Notes: generated from the letters alone by a model not told the origin. Shown: positions 15,234 to 24,466, numbered from the stretch's first letter. The stretch: 34,317 nt of DNA from Nanobdellota archaeon (GCA_018812355.1 JAHJDQ010000122.1:1-34317), one strand, 5' to 3'. Numbers and translations are program-made.

Positions 15234-16199
15234 CTATTTCTTCTCTAACAACCACATCTTATGAATACTTTCTCCCCATAACAACTCTTCTTCCTTAAGC
15301 AACTTAAACTTTTGCGGAATTGTCACTGCCCAATTTTTGCGCCCAATCAAGAATAAAGTTCCCTTTGTTTTGAGAATGTAATTAGCCTGATAATAAATTT
15401 CATTTAAATGTACCTCATCTTTTGTTGTTACCTGAAAAATTACCCGATCGAAAGTTTCCTTGCCATATTTTAAATCTAAATCTTCAAAAGAATATTTGTT
15501 AATCTTTAAATCAACTTTAGCCAGCTTCGCATTTTTCTTTGCTGCATTAACATTAGCAATACCACTGTCAAAAGCTTCTATTTCTGATTCCGGAGAAAAT
15601 AAAGCTGCTTCAATTGCAATCGCCCCATCTTTACAAAAACCAGATAATAATTTCTCATTTTTTTGAAAACCTGCTTTCCTGACAAAATAATAAGCAAGAT
15701 CTCCCTTGAAAGAAGCAGAATGCGCAAACACCCGATAATCACGTAAATTTAATTCCCTCCCAGTATAATCTAAACCGAAAACTAATTTTTCTTTCGTATC
15801 ATAAACAATAACTAAGTGGTCTGGTTTTTTGTAATCAATTTTTGTTTTAATTTTATTCTCTTCTAGAAGTGGAAATAATTGTTCTGTAATTTTCTTGGCA
15901 ATTTCAATTCGATTATCCTGCCCTTTAACATTCTCCACTTCAATTTTTAATTTAATTTCTTCTTTAAAATAATCATTAAAACTAAATTTGTCAAAACTAA
16001 CTTTCTCACCAATAACTTCTCCGAAAGGCAAGATAACTCTCTTCACTGCTTGTAATTTCGTTAATTTTTCCAATTCTTTTTGCTCAAATTCAAAACTTAA
16101 CAAAGAACTATTAACAACAGCCTTAACCTTAAACTTTTCCTTCAATTCTTGTTGCGCTAACTTTTCTAATCCAGGATTAACAATTACGGCAACTTTCAT
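15234..16199 (-). CDS. THUMP-domain RNA methyltransferase-like protein with eroded catalytic motifs
   Basis: A 321-residue protein with the architecture of Trm14/RlmL-type tRNA or rRNA guanine-N2 methyltransferases: an N-terminal ferredoxin-like plus THUMP region (about 1-145), the linker TGRELNLRDYRVFAHSA and a Rossmann methyltransferase domain. In the latter, SAM motif I reads LSGFCKDGAIAIEA (185-198) where the family has DPFCGSGTIxIEA, and the motif IV position reads FDRVIFQVTTKDE (250-262) where N/D-PP-Y/F is needed for amino methylation. The fold seems retained and the chemistry doubtful. Its ATG overlaps the gyrA stop (ATGA), and it ends in TAG. Confidence 0.8.
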   Translation of the reverse strand: MKVAVIVNPGLEKLAQQELKEKFKVKAVVNSSLLSFEFEQKELEKLTKLQAVKRVILPFGEVIGEKVSFDKFSFNDYFKEEIKLKIEVENVKGQDNRIEIAKKITEQLFPLLEENKIKTKIDYKKPDHLVIVYDTKEKLVFGLDYTGRELNLRDYRVFAHSASFKGDLAYYFVRKAGFQKNEKLLSGFCKDGAIAIEAALFSPESEIEAFDSGIANVNAAKKNAKLAKVDLKINKYSFEDLDLKYGKETFDRVIFQVTTKDEVHLNEIYYQANYILKTKGTLFLIGRKNWAVTIPQKFKLLKEEELLWGESIHKMWLLEKK

Positions 16200-19100
16200 T
16201 CTTGATTCTCAACATCCTCACTAGAATCATCTTCCTCATTATTTAGTTCATCAGTATCTTCTTCAACCGGATCTTCTTCAGTAGCTTCTTCAACCTCTTC
16301 CCTAATCTCTTCAGAAACTTCATCAATTACTTCAGCTTCTCCAACAACAACTTCTTCCTCATTGCTCTCGACGATTTCATCACTATCTTCGACGACAATC
16401 TTCGCCGAAGCTGCTAAAGTATCACCTTCATTCATCCGCATTACCCGAACTCCCTGCGTCGCTCGACCAATTACAGAAATACTAGAAACGGGTATCCTAA
16501 TTCCAATTCCTTCCCGAGAAATTAACATTAACTCTTCTTCCTCACCATCAACTAATTTCACTGATTGCACCCAGCCATTCTTAGAAGTAATTTTTATATT
16601 TGTAACACCTTTACCACCACGATTACATAAACGGTACTCTGTAACTGGCGTTCTTTTACCATAACCTTTCTCAGTTAAGGTCAGAATGTTCTTACCTTCT
16701 TCTGCCACTAACATCCCGACAACTTCATCCCCAGAACGTAACCTAATTCCTCTAACTCCTCTTGCCGTCCGACCCATATGCCGAACATCCTGTTCCCTAA
16801 AACGGTTCGCCCAACCAAGTTTAGTTGCTAAAATAATCTCTTGCAATCCTGTCGTCCCTTTAACCCCAATTAAACTATCTCCCTCATCTAAATTAACTGC
16901 TCTGATTCCACCTTTCCTAGGACGAGAAAATTCAATTAATGGTGTTTTCTTCACAGTACCTTTTTTTGTCGCCATGAACAAATAACCTTCCGCAAAATCT
17001 TTCACTGGAACAACCGCTGTAATATTTTCCCCAGGAGACATTTGTAAAAGATTAGCAACATGTTTCCCTTTTGCCTGTCGACTAGTTTCCGGAATGTTAT
17101 AAACTTTCAACCAATAAACCTGACTTTGGTCTGTAAAAAACAACAAATAATCATGCGTCGAAACCACATAAAGATTTTCTAAAAAGTCTTCATCTTTCGT
17201 TCCTGCTGCTTTAACCCCTTTTCCGCCCCGTCTTTGCGTTTTATAAGTGTCTAAAGGTAACCTTTTTACATAACCAGAATGGGTCATCGTCACAACAACA
17301 GAACTTTCTTCAATCAAATCCTCTAAATCAATATACTCATCCTCACCAGCAACAATTCTTGATCTTCTTTTATCCCCATAATCAGTTTTAATATCTTCTA
17401 ATTCTTCTTTAATCAAACCTAATACTTTCTCCTCAGAACCTAAAATATCTTGATAATAGTTAATTTTCTCTAGTAATTCTTGGTGCTCATCGCGAATTTT
17501 TTCTTGTTCTAAAGAAGCTAATTTCTGCAAGCGCATTTCTAAAATGGCCTTTGCCTGAATTTCAGAAAGTTTATACTTGCCCATCAAAAAGTTCTTGGCT
17601 TCCTCAACTGTACGTGACTGTTTAATCTCAGGAATAATTTGATCAATATTATCTAAAGCAATTAATAATCCCTCTAACACATGAACCCTTTTCTCGGCCT
17701 GTTCTAAATCGTATTGTGTTCTCCTAATAATCACATCTTTCCTGTGCTTAATGTGTTCAGAAATAATTTCTTTCAATCCCAATAATTTTGGTTGATTGCC
17801 CACTAAAGCCAATAAATTAATTCCAAAAGTAACTTTTAAACGACTATATTTATACAACTGATTCAAGACCACATTCGGATCAACATCTTTCTTCAAATCA
17901 ATTACAACTCTAATTCCTTCCCGATCTGATTCATCATTAATGTTTCTGATTCCGGGAACTTTTTTATTTTTCACCAACTCAGCAATATGAATAATCAAAT
18001 CGGCTTTGTTAACTTGATAAGGAACTTCTTTAATCACAATTTTATTTCCTTCAATCTCACTAATCGCTTTAATGGTTACTTTTCCTTTCCCTTTAGCATA
18101 AGCATACTTTAAGGCATCTCCACAAGCTACCTCCCCCCCAGTCGGAAAATCAGGACCAGGAATAATTTGCATTAACTCATCAACAGAAATATCAGGATTA
18201 TTAATTGTTTGAATCACTGCTTCACAAACTTCCGAAACATTATGTGGAGGAATATTCGTCGCCATTCCTACAGCAATTCCAGAAGAACCATTAATCAATA
18301 AATTAGGTAACTTGTTTGGTAAGACCGTCGGCTCTTCTAATGAACTGTCAAAATTAGGTTTAAAATCAACCGTATTTTTCTCAATATCTTTTAATAATTC
18401 CCCGGCAATTTTTTGTAATTTTGCTTCCGTATTGTGATTAACAAAACCATTAGCGATAAAGGAATGACAATGACTATCAACCCTAATAGAATAAACTTCT
18501 TCTTTTGGACACTTTGTAATTGTTTTAACTTTGTTAAAAAGGAAATTATTTTTAAGTAACCAGTTAATTAACGATTGATCATGTGGATTTAAAATAGTTT
18601 TTAGTTTTGTAAGGTTTTTTTGTAAGTTGTTATAACGATCAAAATTATTTTTTTTAATAAAATAATTTTTATAGTTCTTACGCAAATACTGATTGAGATA
18701 AGGGATGTAATCAAGCTTACTCATTCGACTTAAATTGGCCGATTCAACTTCTTTTAAGATTTCTTTTTTTCTCAGAGAAAAAAAGCCAATTTCTTTCTTA
18801 AAAATAAGAACATTAGATGCTTTAGGAATAATTAAACGAAAACAATTATTCCTCTTATCAGACCGGGGAGCACTTGTAATAATTCCAAAATTTAATAGAA
18901 CAACTTTCAATTGATCAATCAACTTTTTACTTTTGGAATCATAAAATAAGTGCATTGATTTTCCGCCATGTCGACGGTCAGTAACACACTTAACAGAACC
19001 ATCACCTTCATATAAAGCTTGGAGAAAGCTTTTGATAACTTCTTTTTTTGATTTAAGAATAATGTGAGGTATCTCTTTAAAATCTGACTTTACTTTCTTT

Positions 19101-20149
19101 AATCCTAAATTGATCAAAAACCGGACAACTTTTTGATGGTATAAATCTAGTTCCAAACATCCCTTTAGATTTCTTTCGTATAAAGTAACTCCTGGGAAAT
19201 TCTCAACAATACACTTTTTAACTTTATTATAGTATGATTTATCTTTGTTGATAAAGAGAATTTTATTCTGATGAAAACTGCCCTCAGCCACTAAGGCACC
19301 CAATAAAAAAGCCAATGATTTGTTAATCTGTTTTGGTAGAGTAACATTTTTTTCCTTTCTCTTAAACGTAGGAACATAACTTTTCAAAGAAGGATTTGAT
19401 TTGCTAAATAAAAAAGAATTACGGTTAATCAGAACATAATCATTTTCAGTAATATCCATTAACAATTTCCATTGAAAAGTAGGCATACCAAAGGGGTTCT
19501 GTTCCCAACAAAGAACTGGATGATTATAACTTCCCTTAATAGAATAGCCTTCATTTGTAATAACTTTGATGATTTCGTGTTTTCCAGAATTAAAGAATTT
19601 GCTAGCTTTTTTAGTTTCACCTTGATAATTTAATATTTTAAGATTAATTTTATCTTCTTTCTTACTAGAAATTTCTTTAATCGGCACCATCCCTTGATTG
19701 GTTAGCACTAAAGTATCTCCTGTAACACAATAACGGTAAGCTGCCGCTTTATCTCCATCCATACTCCCAAAATTTCCTTGGCCTTTAATCAAAGGATAAC
19801 GTAAAGAAAAATCTTGAGCCATTCTTACTAAAGCATCATAAACTGAAGCATCGCCATGAGGATGGAACTTACCAAGAACATCTCCAACAATCCGCGCACA
19901 TTTCTTGGAAGGTTTGTTATAAAACATACTCATCTGATGCATCGCATAAAGAATCCGTCTATGAACAGGCTTCAAACCATCCCGTACATCTGGCAGAGCC
20001 CTACCAACTATTACAGACATTGCATAATTAACATAAGCTTCTTTCATCTCCTCTTCAATCACACGAGGAATAATTTTATCATTCTTCGGATTACTTTCAG
20101 CAGAATCAGTTACAATTTCATCATTATTTTTAGAGCTATTTTCGTCCAT
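16196..20149 (-). CDS. gyrA: DNA gyrase subunit A, interrupted by an intein
   Basis: A 1317-residue precursor: 884 residues of GyrA plus a 433-residue intein (residues 141-573). GyrA cuts and religates DNA through Tyr140 (AAAYRY), with GRALPDVRDGLKPVHRR and KFHPHGD upstream. After the intein come the coiled-coil and the C-terminal beta-pinwheel with the GyrA box QRRGGKG (972-978), which identifies gyrase rather than topoisomerase IV. The last about 70 residues are a strongly acidic tail. GyrB is not in the window. The start at 20149 follows AGAGGAAG. Gyrase in archaea is generally of bacterial origin. Confidence 0.97.
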   Translation of the reverse strand: MDENSSKNNDEIVTDSAESNPKNDKIIPRVIEEEMKEAYVNYAMSVIVGRALPDVRDGLKPVHRRILYAMHQMSMFYNKPSKKCARIVGDVLGKFHPHGDASVYDALVRMAQDFSLRYPLIKGQGNFGSMDGDKAAAYRYCVTGDTLVLTNQGMVPIKEISSKKEDKINLKILNYQGETKKASKFFNSGKHEIIKVITNEGYSIKGSYNHPVLCWEQNPFGMPTFQWKLLMDITENDYVLINRNSFLFSKSNPSLKSYVPTFKRKEKNVTLPKQINKSLAFLLGALVAEGSFHQNKILFINKDKSYYNKVKKCIVENFPGVTLYERNLKGCLELDLYHQKVVRFLINLGLKKVKSDFKEIPHIILKSKKEVIKSFLQALYEGDGSVKCVTDRRHGGKSMHLFYDSKSKKLIDQLKVVLLNFGIITSAPRSDKRNNCFRLIIPKASNVLIFKKEIGFFSLRKKEILKEVESANLSRMSKLDYIPYLNQYLRKNYKNYFIKKNNFDRYNNLQKNLTKLKTILNPHDQSLINWLLKNNFLFNKVKTITKCPKEEVYSIRVDSHCHSFIANGFVNHNTEAKLQKIAGELLKDIEKNTVDFKPNFDSSLEEPTVLPNKLPNLLINGSSGIAVGMATNIPPHNVSEVCEAVIQTINNPDISVDELMQIIPGPDFPTGGEVACGDALKYAYAKGKGKVTIKAISEIEGNKIVIKEVPYQVNKADLIIHIAELVKNKKVPGIRNINDESDREGIRVVIDLKKDVDPNVVLNQLYKYSRLKVTFGINLLALVGNQPKLLGLKEIISEHIKHRKDVIIRRTQYDLEQAEKRVHVLEGLLIALDNIDQIIPEIKQSRTVEEAKNFLMGKYKLSEIQAKAILEMRLQKLASLEQEKIRDEHQELLEKINYYQDILGSEEKVLGLIKEELEDIKTDYGDKRRSRIVAGEDEYIDLEDLIEESSVVVTMTHSGYVKRLPLDTYKTQRRGGKGVKAAGTKDEDFLENLYVVSTHDYLLFFTDQSQVYWLKVYNIPETSRQAKGKHVANLLQMSPGENITAVVPVKDFAEGYLFMATKKGTVKKTPLIEFSRPRKGGIRAVNLDEGDSLIGVKGTTGLQEIILATKLGWANRFREQDVRHMGRTARGVRGIRLRSGDEVVGMLVAEEGKNILTLTEKGYGKRTPVTEYRLCNRGGKGVTNIKITSKNGWVQSVKLVDGEEEELMLISREGIGIRIPVSSISVIGRATQGVRVMRMNEGDTLAASAKIVVEDSDEIVESNEEEVVVGEAEVIDEVSEEIREEVEEATEEDPVEEDTDELNNEEDDSSEDVENQE
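18431..19729 (-). mobile_element. GyrA intein with LAGLIDADG homing endonuclease
   Basis: The 433-residue insertion begins with Cys (C-VTGDTLVLT) directly after the catalytic tyrosine and ends VNHN before Thr (+1), the same Tyr/Thr site used by mycobacterial GyrA inteins. Block A is CVTGDTLVLTNQG, block B contains YNHPV, and the C-terminal blocks read VYSIRVDSHCHSFIANG and VNHN. Between them are two dodecapeptide LAGLIDADG motifs, LLGALVAEGSF and FLQALYEGDGSV, with acidic residues in place. All splicing residues (Cys1, penultimate His, last Asn, Thr+1) are present, so it should splice. Removing it restores RY-TEAKL in frame. Confidence 0.95.
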
Positions 20150-20211
20150 TTTTAATAATTAAAACTTCCTCTTTATCGTCGCTAAACTAATAAGAATTAG
20201 AGAGAATTAGG

Positions 20212-20221
20212 CTTTATAAAG
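20212..20221 (-). promoter_or_regulatory. TATA box for gyrA inside the scpB stop region
   Basis: CTTTATAAAG overlaps the last two codons and stop of scpB and lies about 67 bases before the gyrA ATG. This implies a gyrA transcript with its own start near 20190 and a leader of about 40 bases carrying AGAGGAAG. Confidence 0.5.
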
Positions 20222-20852
20222 GTTGTGGTTTTTTAGCATTTTCCATCGCTTTTTTAATCTCATCTTGAGCAGATTTTTCTCGTTCTTCCCGTTCCTGTAA
20301 CATTTCCACTTCTTCTGCTTCTTTCTCTACTCCCTCGGCTTCTTCTAATACCTCTTTGGGAACTAATTTCAAGAAAGCCATTTTCGCTTCTGCACTGGGT
20401 AAATCAAAATATTCAAAGAATTTTTTAGTTAACTTGACTTTATAGGTTCTTCCAAAACGTTCTTTTTCAATAAAACCTTGTTCAACTAACTCCCGCATAT
20501 GTTCATACGCTCCACTACCCCTTAGTTTAACAACATCAGACTGCACAATTGGATACTTCCAAGCTACTACTGCCAAAGTCTCCATTAACGGCCCTTCTAA
20601 CTCAGTCGAAGAAACCAGATTACTAACCAAAGGAATAAACTCATCCTTGACGGTTAATTTCCAACCCTCTGCTCTTTTTTCAATCCTTAACGCATTGTCA
20701 TTATTTTCATAATCTTTAACCAAATCCTGCACGGTTTGATTTGTTTCTTTTAAATTAAGAACACATAACACTGCTAATCTCTCCGTAGAAATCTCTTTAC
20801 CTACCGCAAAAAGTACCGCTTCAACTCTTTTTTTTTGCTCTACTTTACTCAT
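20214..20852 (-). CDS. scpB: Segregation and condensation protein B
   Basis: A 212-residue kleisin-interacting subunit of the SMC complex. Two winged helices are visible: an N-terminal one (RVEAVLFAVGKEISTERLA) and a second with the family signature ETLAVVAWKYPIVQSDVVKLRGSG followed by FIEKERFGRTYKVKLTKKFFEYFDL. The last 50 residues are a charged, Glu-rich tail. The ATG overlaps the stop of the upstream 190-residue gene (ATGA). No SMC or ScpA gene is in the window, although ScpA usually sits just upstream of ScpB. Confidence 0.93.
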   Translation of the reverse strand: MSKVEQKKRVEAVLFAVGKEISTERLAVLCVLNLKETNQTVQDLVKDYENNDNALRIEKRAEGWKLTVKDEFIPLVSNLVSSTELEGPLMETLAVVAWKYPIVQSDVVKLRGSGAYEHMRELVEQGFIEKERFGRTYKVKLTKKFFEYFDLPSAEAKMAFLKLVPKEVLEEAEGVEKEAEEVEMLQEREEREKSAQDEIKKAMENAKKPQPL

Positions 20853-21421
20853 TTTCCTTTTAAAGAATATTTCCCTTCTTTTAAATCTATTTCTCCTTTA
20901 TCGATCATCTGATCCAAGAAATCTTCCAATTTATCTTTCGTTAATCCGGTTAAACCGCTTAATTGTGGTGAAGTCAACTCTCCCTTACTCAGTAAAACCG
21001 TAACGTAATTTTTCAATAAGCCACCCATATTTTTCTTCATGAATTCATTCTCCGCCCGCAATTGTTTCGCTACTAAATCAATCTGATGTAATCTCGCTTG
21101 TAAATCATTTAAGAAATTAGAAAAATCGCCGCTAGTAAAAGGCATCTTTGCTGGCTCAAGTACTTCCACAATCGAAGGCATATAATTAAAACAAAATCCG
21201 ACGATGTTTTGTATTTTATCTGTTTTTATTTCCAACTCCGCAAAAGTAGCCCATAACCCTTCTTCATCGTGTTTCTTAATTTCAGCAAACTCTTCACTAA
21301 TTATTTGATAATCTTTATCTTTTTTGATATTAGAAATGTACTCTTTAATTGACTTCTCGACATGCTCTTGTGGCTTACCAACAACCTCCAGTACCACTCT
21401 AAAAACAATCTCTCCTTCCAT
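20849..21421 (-). CDS. Hypothetical winged-helix protein coupled to scpB
   Basis: A 190-residue protein I do not recognise. Residues 1-85 look like an alpha/beta ferredoxin-like domain (IVFRVVLEVVGKPQEHVEKSI ... WATFAELEIKT). A helical or coiled-coil stretch follows (about 98-140), and residues about 135-190 read as a winged helix (TVLLSKGELTSPQLSGLTGL, TKDKLEDFLDQMIDKGEI, EGKYSLKG). The stop overlaps the scpB start, so both are probably made together. The position is where ScpA is found in other genomes, but I see no kleisin signature. Confidence 0.75.
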   Translation of the reverse strand: MEGEIVFRVVLEVVGKPQEHVEKSIKEYISNIKKDKDYQIISEEFAEIKKHDEEGLWATFAELEIKTDKIQNIVGFCFNYMPSIVEVLEPAKMPFTSGDFSNFLNDLQARLHQIDLVAKQLRAENEFMKKNMGGLLKNYVTVLLSKGELTSPQLSGLTGLTKDKLEDFLDQMIDKGEIDLKEGKYSLKGK

Positions 21422-21481
21422 ACATCTCAGAATTGTAAGGGGTTTTTAAGTGTTTTGGAAAACTAAATTATCATAACCCTC

Positions 21482-23686
21482 TCACTTCTTCCATAACACC
21501 ACAATCATCAATAAAATAAAAGTAACTACAAGAATATAAGGAATCAACTCCCGCGCTTTCTCTGAACTTGATTCATAAACAACCACGCCACCAGTTAAAC
21601 TGCTCCCCATTCTGCTTTTAGAAGACAAAGGTGAACTAAGCTCCAATCCCCCCTCTTCACTAGCTAAAGAAACAACTTGCTCTTCTTTCTTAACCTCTTC
21701 CTCAACTTCAACAAAAATACTCTCCGTCATTTCCTTATCCGTTTTCTGACCATCTTTATTCAATTTCACTTTTAATTTATACTCACCTTCTTCCATCTCA
21801 AGATCAGCTTTCATTAACAACTCAACAATCTTAATTTCATTTTCCCTTAACTTAATCTGTTGTAGATTACTTTCCCGCTCACCATCTTGACAAGAATAAC
21901 ATTTACTTCCACGATAGAGATAACTCCAGATATTATAATCATGCTCTTTAGCATCACCAACTAACTGTACTTTAACCTTAAACAACTCTTCTGGAAAAAC
22001 TGAACTAGGTAGCTCAACAATCTCATATGCATTCGCTTTCACTTCCTTCTCTACAGCTTTCTCAATCTCTTTTAAGTAATCCAAATAATCTTTGCAAACT
22101 TCTTCATCAACATCAACCACTTCTAATTCTTTCTCCGCTCTTAAGTCAAACGCTTCCAAAACTAAAGTTGCCTGACCATCCTCAACTTTTTGATTACAGT
22201 TAGGAATCAATTGAATTGGTAAAGTCAAAGTATAATCTTTGTATTCATCATAAAGACTAAATTTAGTTGTTGTACTAATTTTCTCACCACCTTTTTCAAG
22301 ATAAAGCTGCACCGAATACTTACTTTCTGAACCTTTGTAAATTTTTATCTCCGCTCTAAACTGATCTCCCCATTCTACTTCTTCATCATTTCCCAAATAT
22401 AAAGATTCAATTGACAAAGAAGAATCTAGTTCTTTATACTGAGGATTAATTGCAATTAATTTAGTTACTTGATTATCATTTAATTCCTGATCACTACAAC
22501 TCAATCCCTCTAACAAAAAACTAATCTGATAAATCCCCTCTTCTAAATTAGGAGTATATCCTTTCGTACGTTCTGTAGTCACAACAGTATCCGTCCAAGG
22601 GGAATATTCTTTCACTAAACCTCCAAAAACATCTTCAATTTTTCCTTTAACAGAAATCTCTTCTGCCTCTCCATACTCACGCTGAACTGTAACATTAAAC
22701 TCTAAATCTTCTCCCTGAAAAATTGAATTGCTCATCTCTAACTCCAATTTCCAATCGCAACCAGCCGTATAAACATTCTCCTCTCCCGGAGTAGGAGCAA
22801 CTTTAAACCAACCACCCGAAAATTTACCCCAACTCGTCCCTTCCACTGCATCAGAAAAACTGACCTCATCAATTAACACACTCTCCACAACAGGATAACC
22901 ATTATACAACCTAACTTCATCTTCCAAATTATTATTCAATTCAAAGTCTCCATCCGAATCACGATAAACAACCGTATAACAACCAACACATAACTCCAGA
23001 TTTTCAACATTTACTGAAGTAACCCTCAGCTCATGATCATCATAATTATCGTACAATACCAACCCTCCTAAATAAACAACATTCTCACCAGAATTATACA
23101 ACTCCACCCACTCGCCCAAAGGCTTAGCGAGATCATCATTGTCTAAAGGGTCAGGCATAAATTCCGTGATTTCTAACGCCGAATAATCATAACTAAAATC
23201 ATAAACACTATTCTCTCGCCCTGGAGTTCCCCCCTCAAGCAAACTTTCCTTCCACTCACCATCTTTATTTTTTTCTAAAGTCTTGCCATTACCATCAGCT
23301 CCCCATTCAGCAAGATAATTAACTGAATCAATCACAGAATTATTCGTATCAAACAAAGTTATTTCGTCGCCATCATTACCTAGCCCATTGCCAATTGTTG
23401 CTCCAGCAGAATAAATTGAAGCATTAAAGTTAGTATTGTTAAATCCTTCTTCAACAATTAAAGCATAATTAGAATTAATATAGTTAATTTCGATTAGAAT
23501 GTCATTAGAACTTTCATCGGCGATAATAAAACCGCTTAAATTAAGATAATTTTCAAAATAGATTTCAATAAATTCATTATTATTATCACTTCCTTCCGAA
23601 TCATACATCAATTCATTAATCTCTATTGCTAGAGAACTAAAACTAAATAAAATTACTATTAACAACACCGATTTAACCCCTAACAT
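21482..23686 (-). CDS. Secreted, membrane-anchored lamin-tail-domain protein
   Basis: A 734-residue surface protein. It begins with a signal peptide (about 1-20, LLIVILFSFSSLA) and ends with a transmembrane helix (ELIPYILVVTFILLMIVVLW) and two lysines, so most of it faces outside. Two lamin-tail (LTD) domains are seen: residues about 21-150 (INELMYDSEGSDNNNEFIEIY) and about 170-300 (ITEFMPDP, GEWVELYNSG). The middle is a series of immunoglobulin-like or CARDB-like beta domains with many acidic residues. A low-complexity Ser/Gly stalk precedes the anchor. Archaeal LTD proteins are often cell-surface or nuclease-associated; no nuclease motif is present. Confidence 0.85.
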   Translation of the reverse strand: MLGVKSVLLIVILFSFSSLAIEINELMYDSEGSDNNNEFIEIYFENYLNLSGFIIADESSNDILIEINYINSNYALIVEEGFNNTNFNASIYSAGATIGNGLGNDGDEITLFDTNNSVIDSVNYLAEWGADGNGKTLEKNKDGEWKESLLEGGTPGRENSVYDFSYDYSALEITEFMPDPLDNDDLAKPLGEWVELYNSGENVVYLGGLVLYDNYDDHELRVTSVNVENLELCVGCYTVVYRDSDGDFELNNNLEDEVRLYNGYPVVESVLIDEVSFSDAVEGTSWGKFSGGWFKVAPTPGEENVYTAGCDWKLELEMSNSIFQGEDLEFNVTVQREYGEAEEISVKGKIEDVFGGLVKEYSPWTDTVVTTERTKGYTPNLEEGIYQISFLLEGLSCSDQELNDNQVTKLIAINPQYKELDSSLSIESLYLGNDEEVEWGDQFRAEIKIYKGSESKYSVQLYLEKGGEKISTTTKFSLYDEYKDYTLTLPIQLIPNCNQKVEDGQATLVLEAFDLRAEKELEVVDVDEEVCKDYLDYLKEIEKAVEKEVKANAYEIVELPSSVFPEELFKVKVQLVGDAKEHDYNIWSYLYRGSKCYSCQDGERESNLQQIKLRENEIKIVELLMKADLEMEEGEYKLKVKLNKDGQKTDKEMTESIFVEVEEEVKKEEQVVSLASEEGGLELSSPLSSKSRMGSSLTGGVVVYESSSEKARELIPYILVVTFILLMIVVLWKK

Positions 23687-23749
23687 AATTCTAGAATATC
23701 TTTAAACCTTAAATAGTTTTAGATTCACTATTATACAATACTAAAGAAA

Positions 23750-23759
23750 GTTTTTAAAC
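23750..23759 (+). promoter_or_regulatory. TATA box of the three-gene coiled-coil cluster
   Basis: GTTTTTAAAC is centred about 26 bases before the ATG at 23781, giving a leaderless transcript that should cover all three tightly spaced genes to 24934. Confidence 0.55.
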
Positions 23760-23780
23760 ACATTTGCTTTATAATGAGGG

Positions 23781-24230
23781 ATGGGTTGGTTATTTGGTAA
23801 AAAAAAAGTTCCTAAGGTACCCCTACCGCCAGGGAGATTAGTAGATAAAGATTCTTTAAATTTTCCTAATAAAGTTCCTTCTGAAAAAGTGATTGGACCA
23901 GAACATTTCAAAAGTGCAGTTGGTGTGGATAAACCTCTGCCACATTTGAAATCAGAAGCACAAAAGAAAGTTTCTAAACCAATTAAAAAACCAAAATTGC
24001 CAGTAATGAGACATGTGGGAGGTCCTTTGTTTGTGAAAGTTGATGTTTATCAACAGATATTAGGAGAATTAGATGGCCTTAAACACGATTTAACTGAATT
24101 AGGTCATGCTAATAAAAATTTAGAAAAATCAGAATTTAATGAAGAAGAAAAATTTAAACACCTCCAGAACACTATCAAAGTTGTTCATGATCGTTTGATG
24201 GAAAGTGATAAAATAATCTTTAAAGGGTGA
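23781..24230 (+). CDS. Coiled-coil cluster protein 1 (149 aa, unknown)
   Basis: A protein of unknown function. It has an amphipathic start MGWLFGKKKVPKVPLPPG that might touch a membrane, a flexible basic linker rich in Lys and Pro (to about 80), and a C-terminal domain beginning at LFVKVDVYQQIL (83-94) followed by a predicted coiled coil to the end. The F-V-K-V-D-x-Y segment recurs in the next gene. It starts the transcript, probably leaderless. No cysteine or catalytic motif is visible. Confidence 0.75.
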   Translation: MGWLFGKKKVPKVPLPPGRLVDKDSLNFPNKVPSEKVIGPEHFKSAVGVDKPLPHLKSEAQKKVSKPIKKPKLPVMRHVGGPLFVKVDVYQQILGELDGLKHDLTELGHANKNLEKSEFNEEEKFKHLQNTIKVVHDRLMESDKIIFKG

Positions 24231-24236
24231 GACAAG

Positions 24237-24464
24237 ATGGAAAATATGCCTGTTTTTGTAAAAGTTGATGAATATGAGGATGTGCTTAGTTTAGTACAAA
24301 CTATTCGAAAGAAAATTGATGACGCTAAAGATACACTTCTTAAGATTAATGATCTTAAGAATGAGGAAGATCATCAATTAGAGATGTGGCAAAACACATT
24401 AGCTGAAGTAGAGAAAAAAGTTGATTTTATTGATCATTCGTTGAGTGAGCCAGAACATTTTTGA
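24237..24464 (+). CDS. Coiled-coil cluster protein 2 (75 aa, unknown)
   Basis: A very acidic 75-residue protein that is essentially only the shared domain: VFVKVDEYEDVL (6-17) then a long helix with heptad spacing (LVQTIRKKIDDAKDTLLKI, LEMWQNTLAEVEKKVDFIDHSL). It matches the C-terminal domain of cluster protein 1 in order and length, so the two look like paralogues. The ATG is 6 bases after the first gene's stop, and AGGGTGA gives a ribosome-binding site. Likely to form hetero-oligomeric coiled coils with its neighbours (inference). Confidence 0.75.
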   Translation: MENMPVFVKVDEYEDVLSLVQTIRKKIDDAKDTLLKINDLKNEEDHQLEMWQNTLAEVEKKVDFIDHSLSEPEHF

Positions 24465-24466
24465 AA

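Noticed and set aside
16362..16985. Two about 100-residue + strand frames inside gyrA
   Set aside because: Ser/Thr/Pro-rich antisense shadows of the gyrase C-terminal domain with no start signals; the minus strand encodes well-recognised GyrA there.
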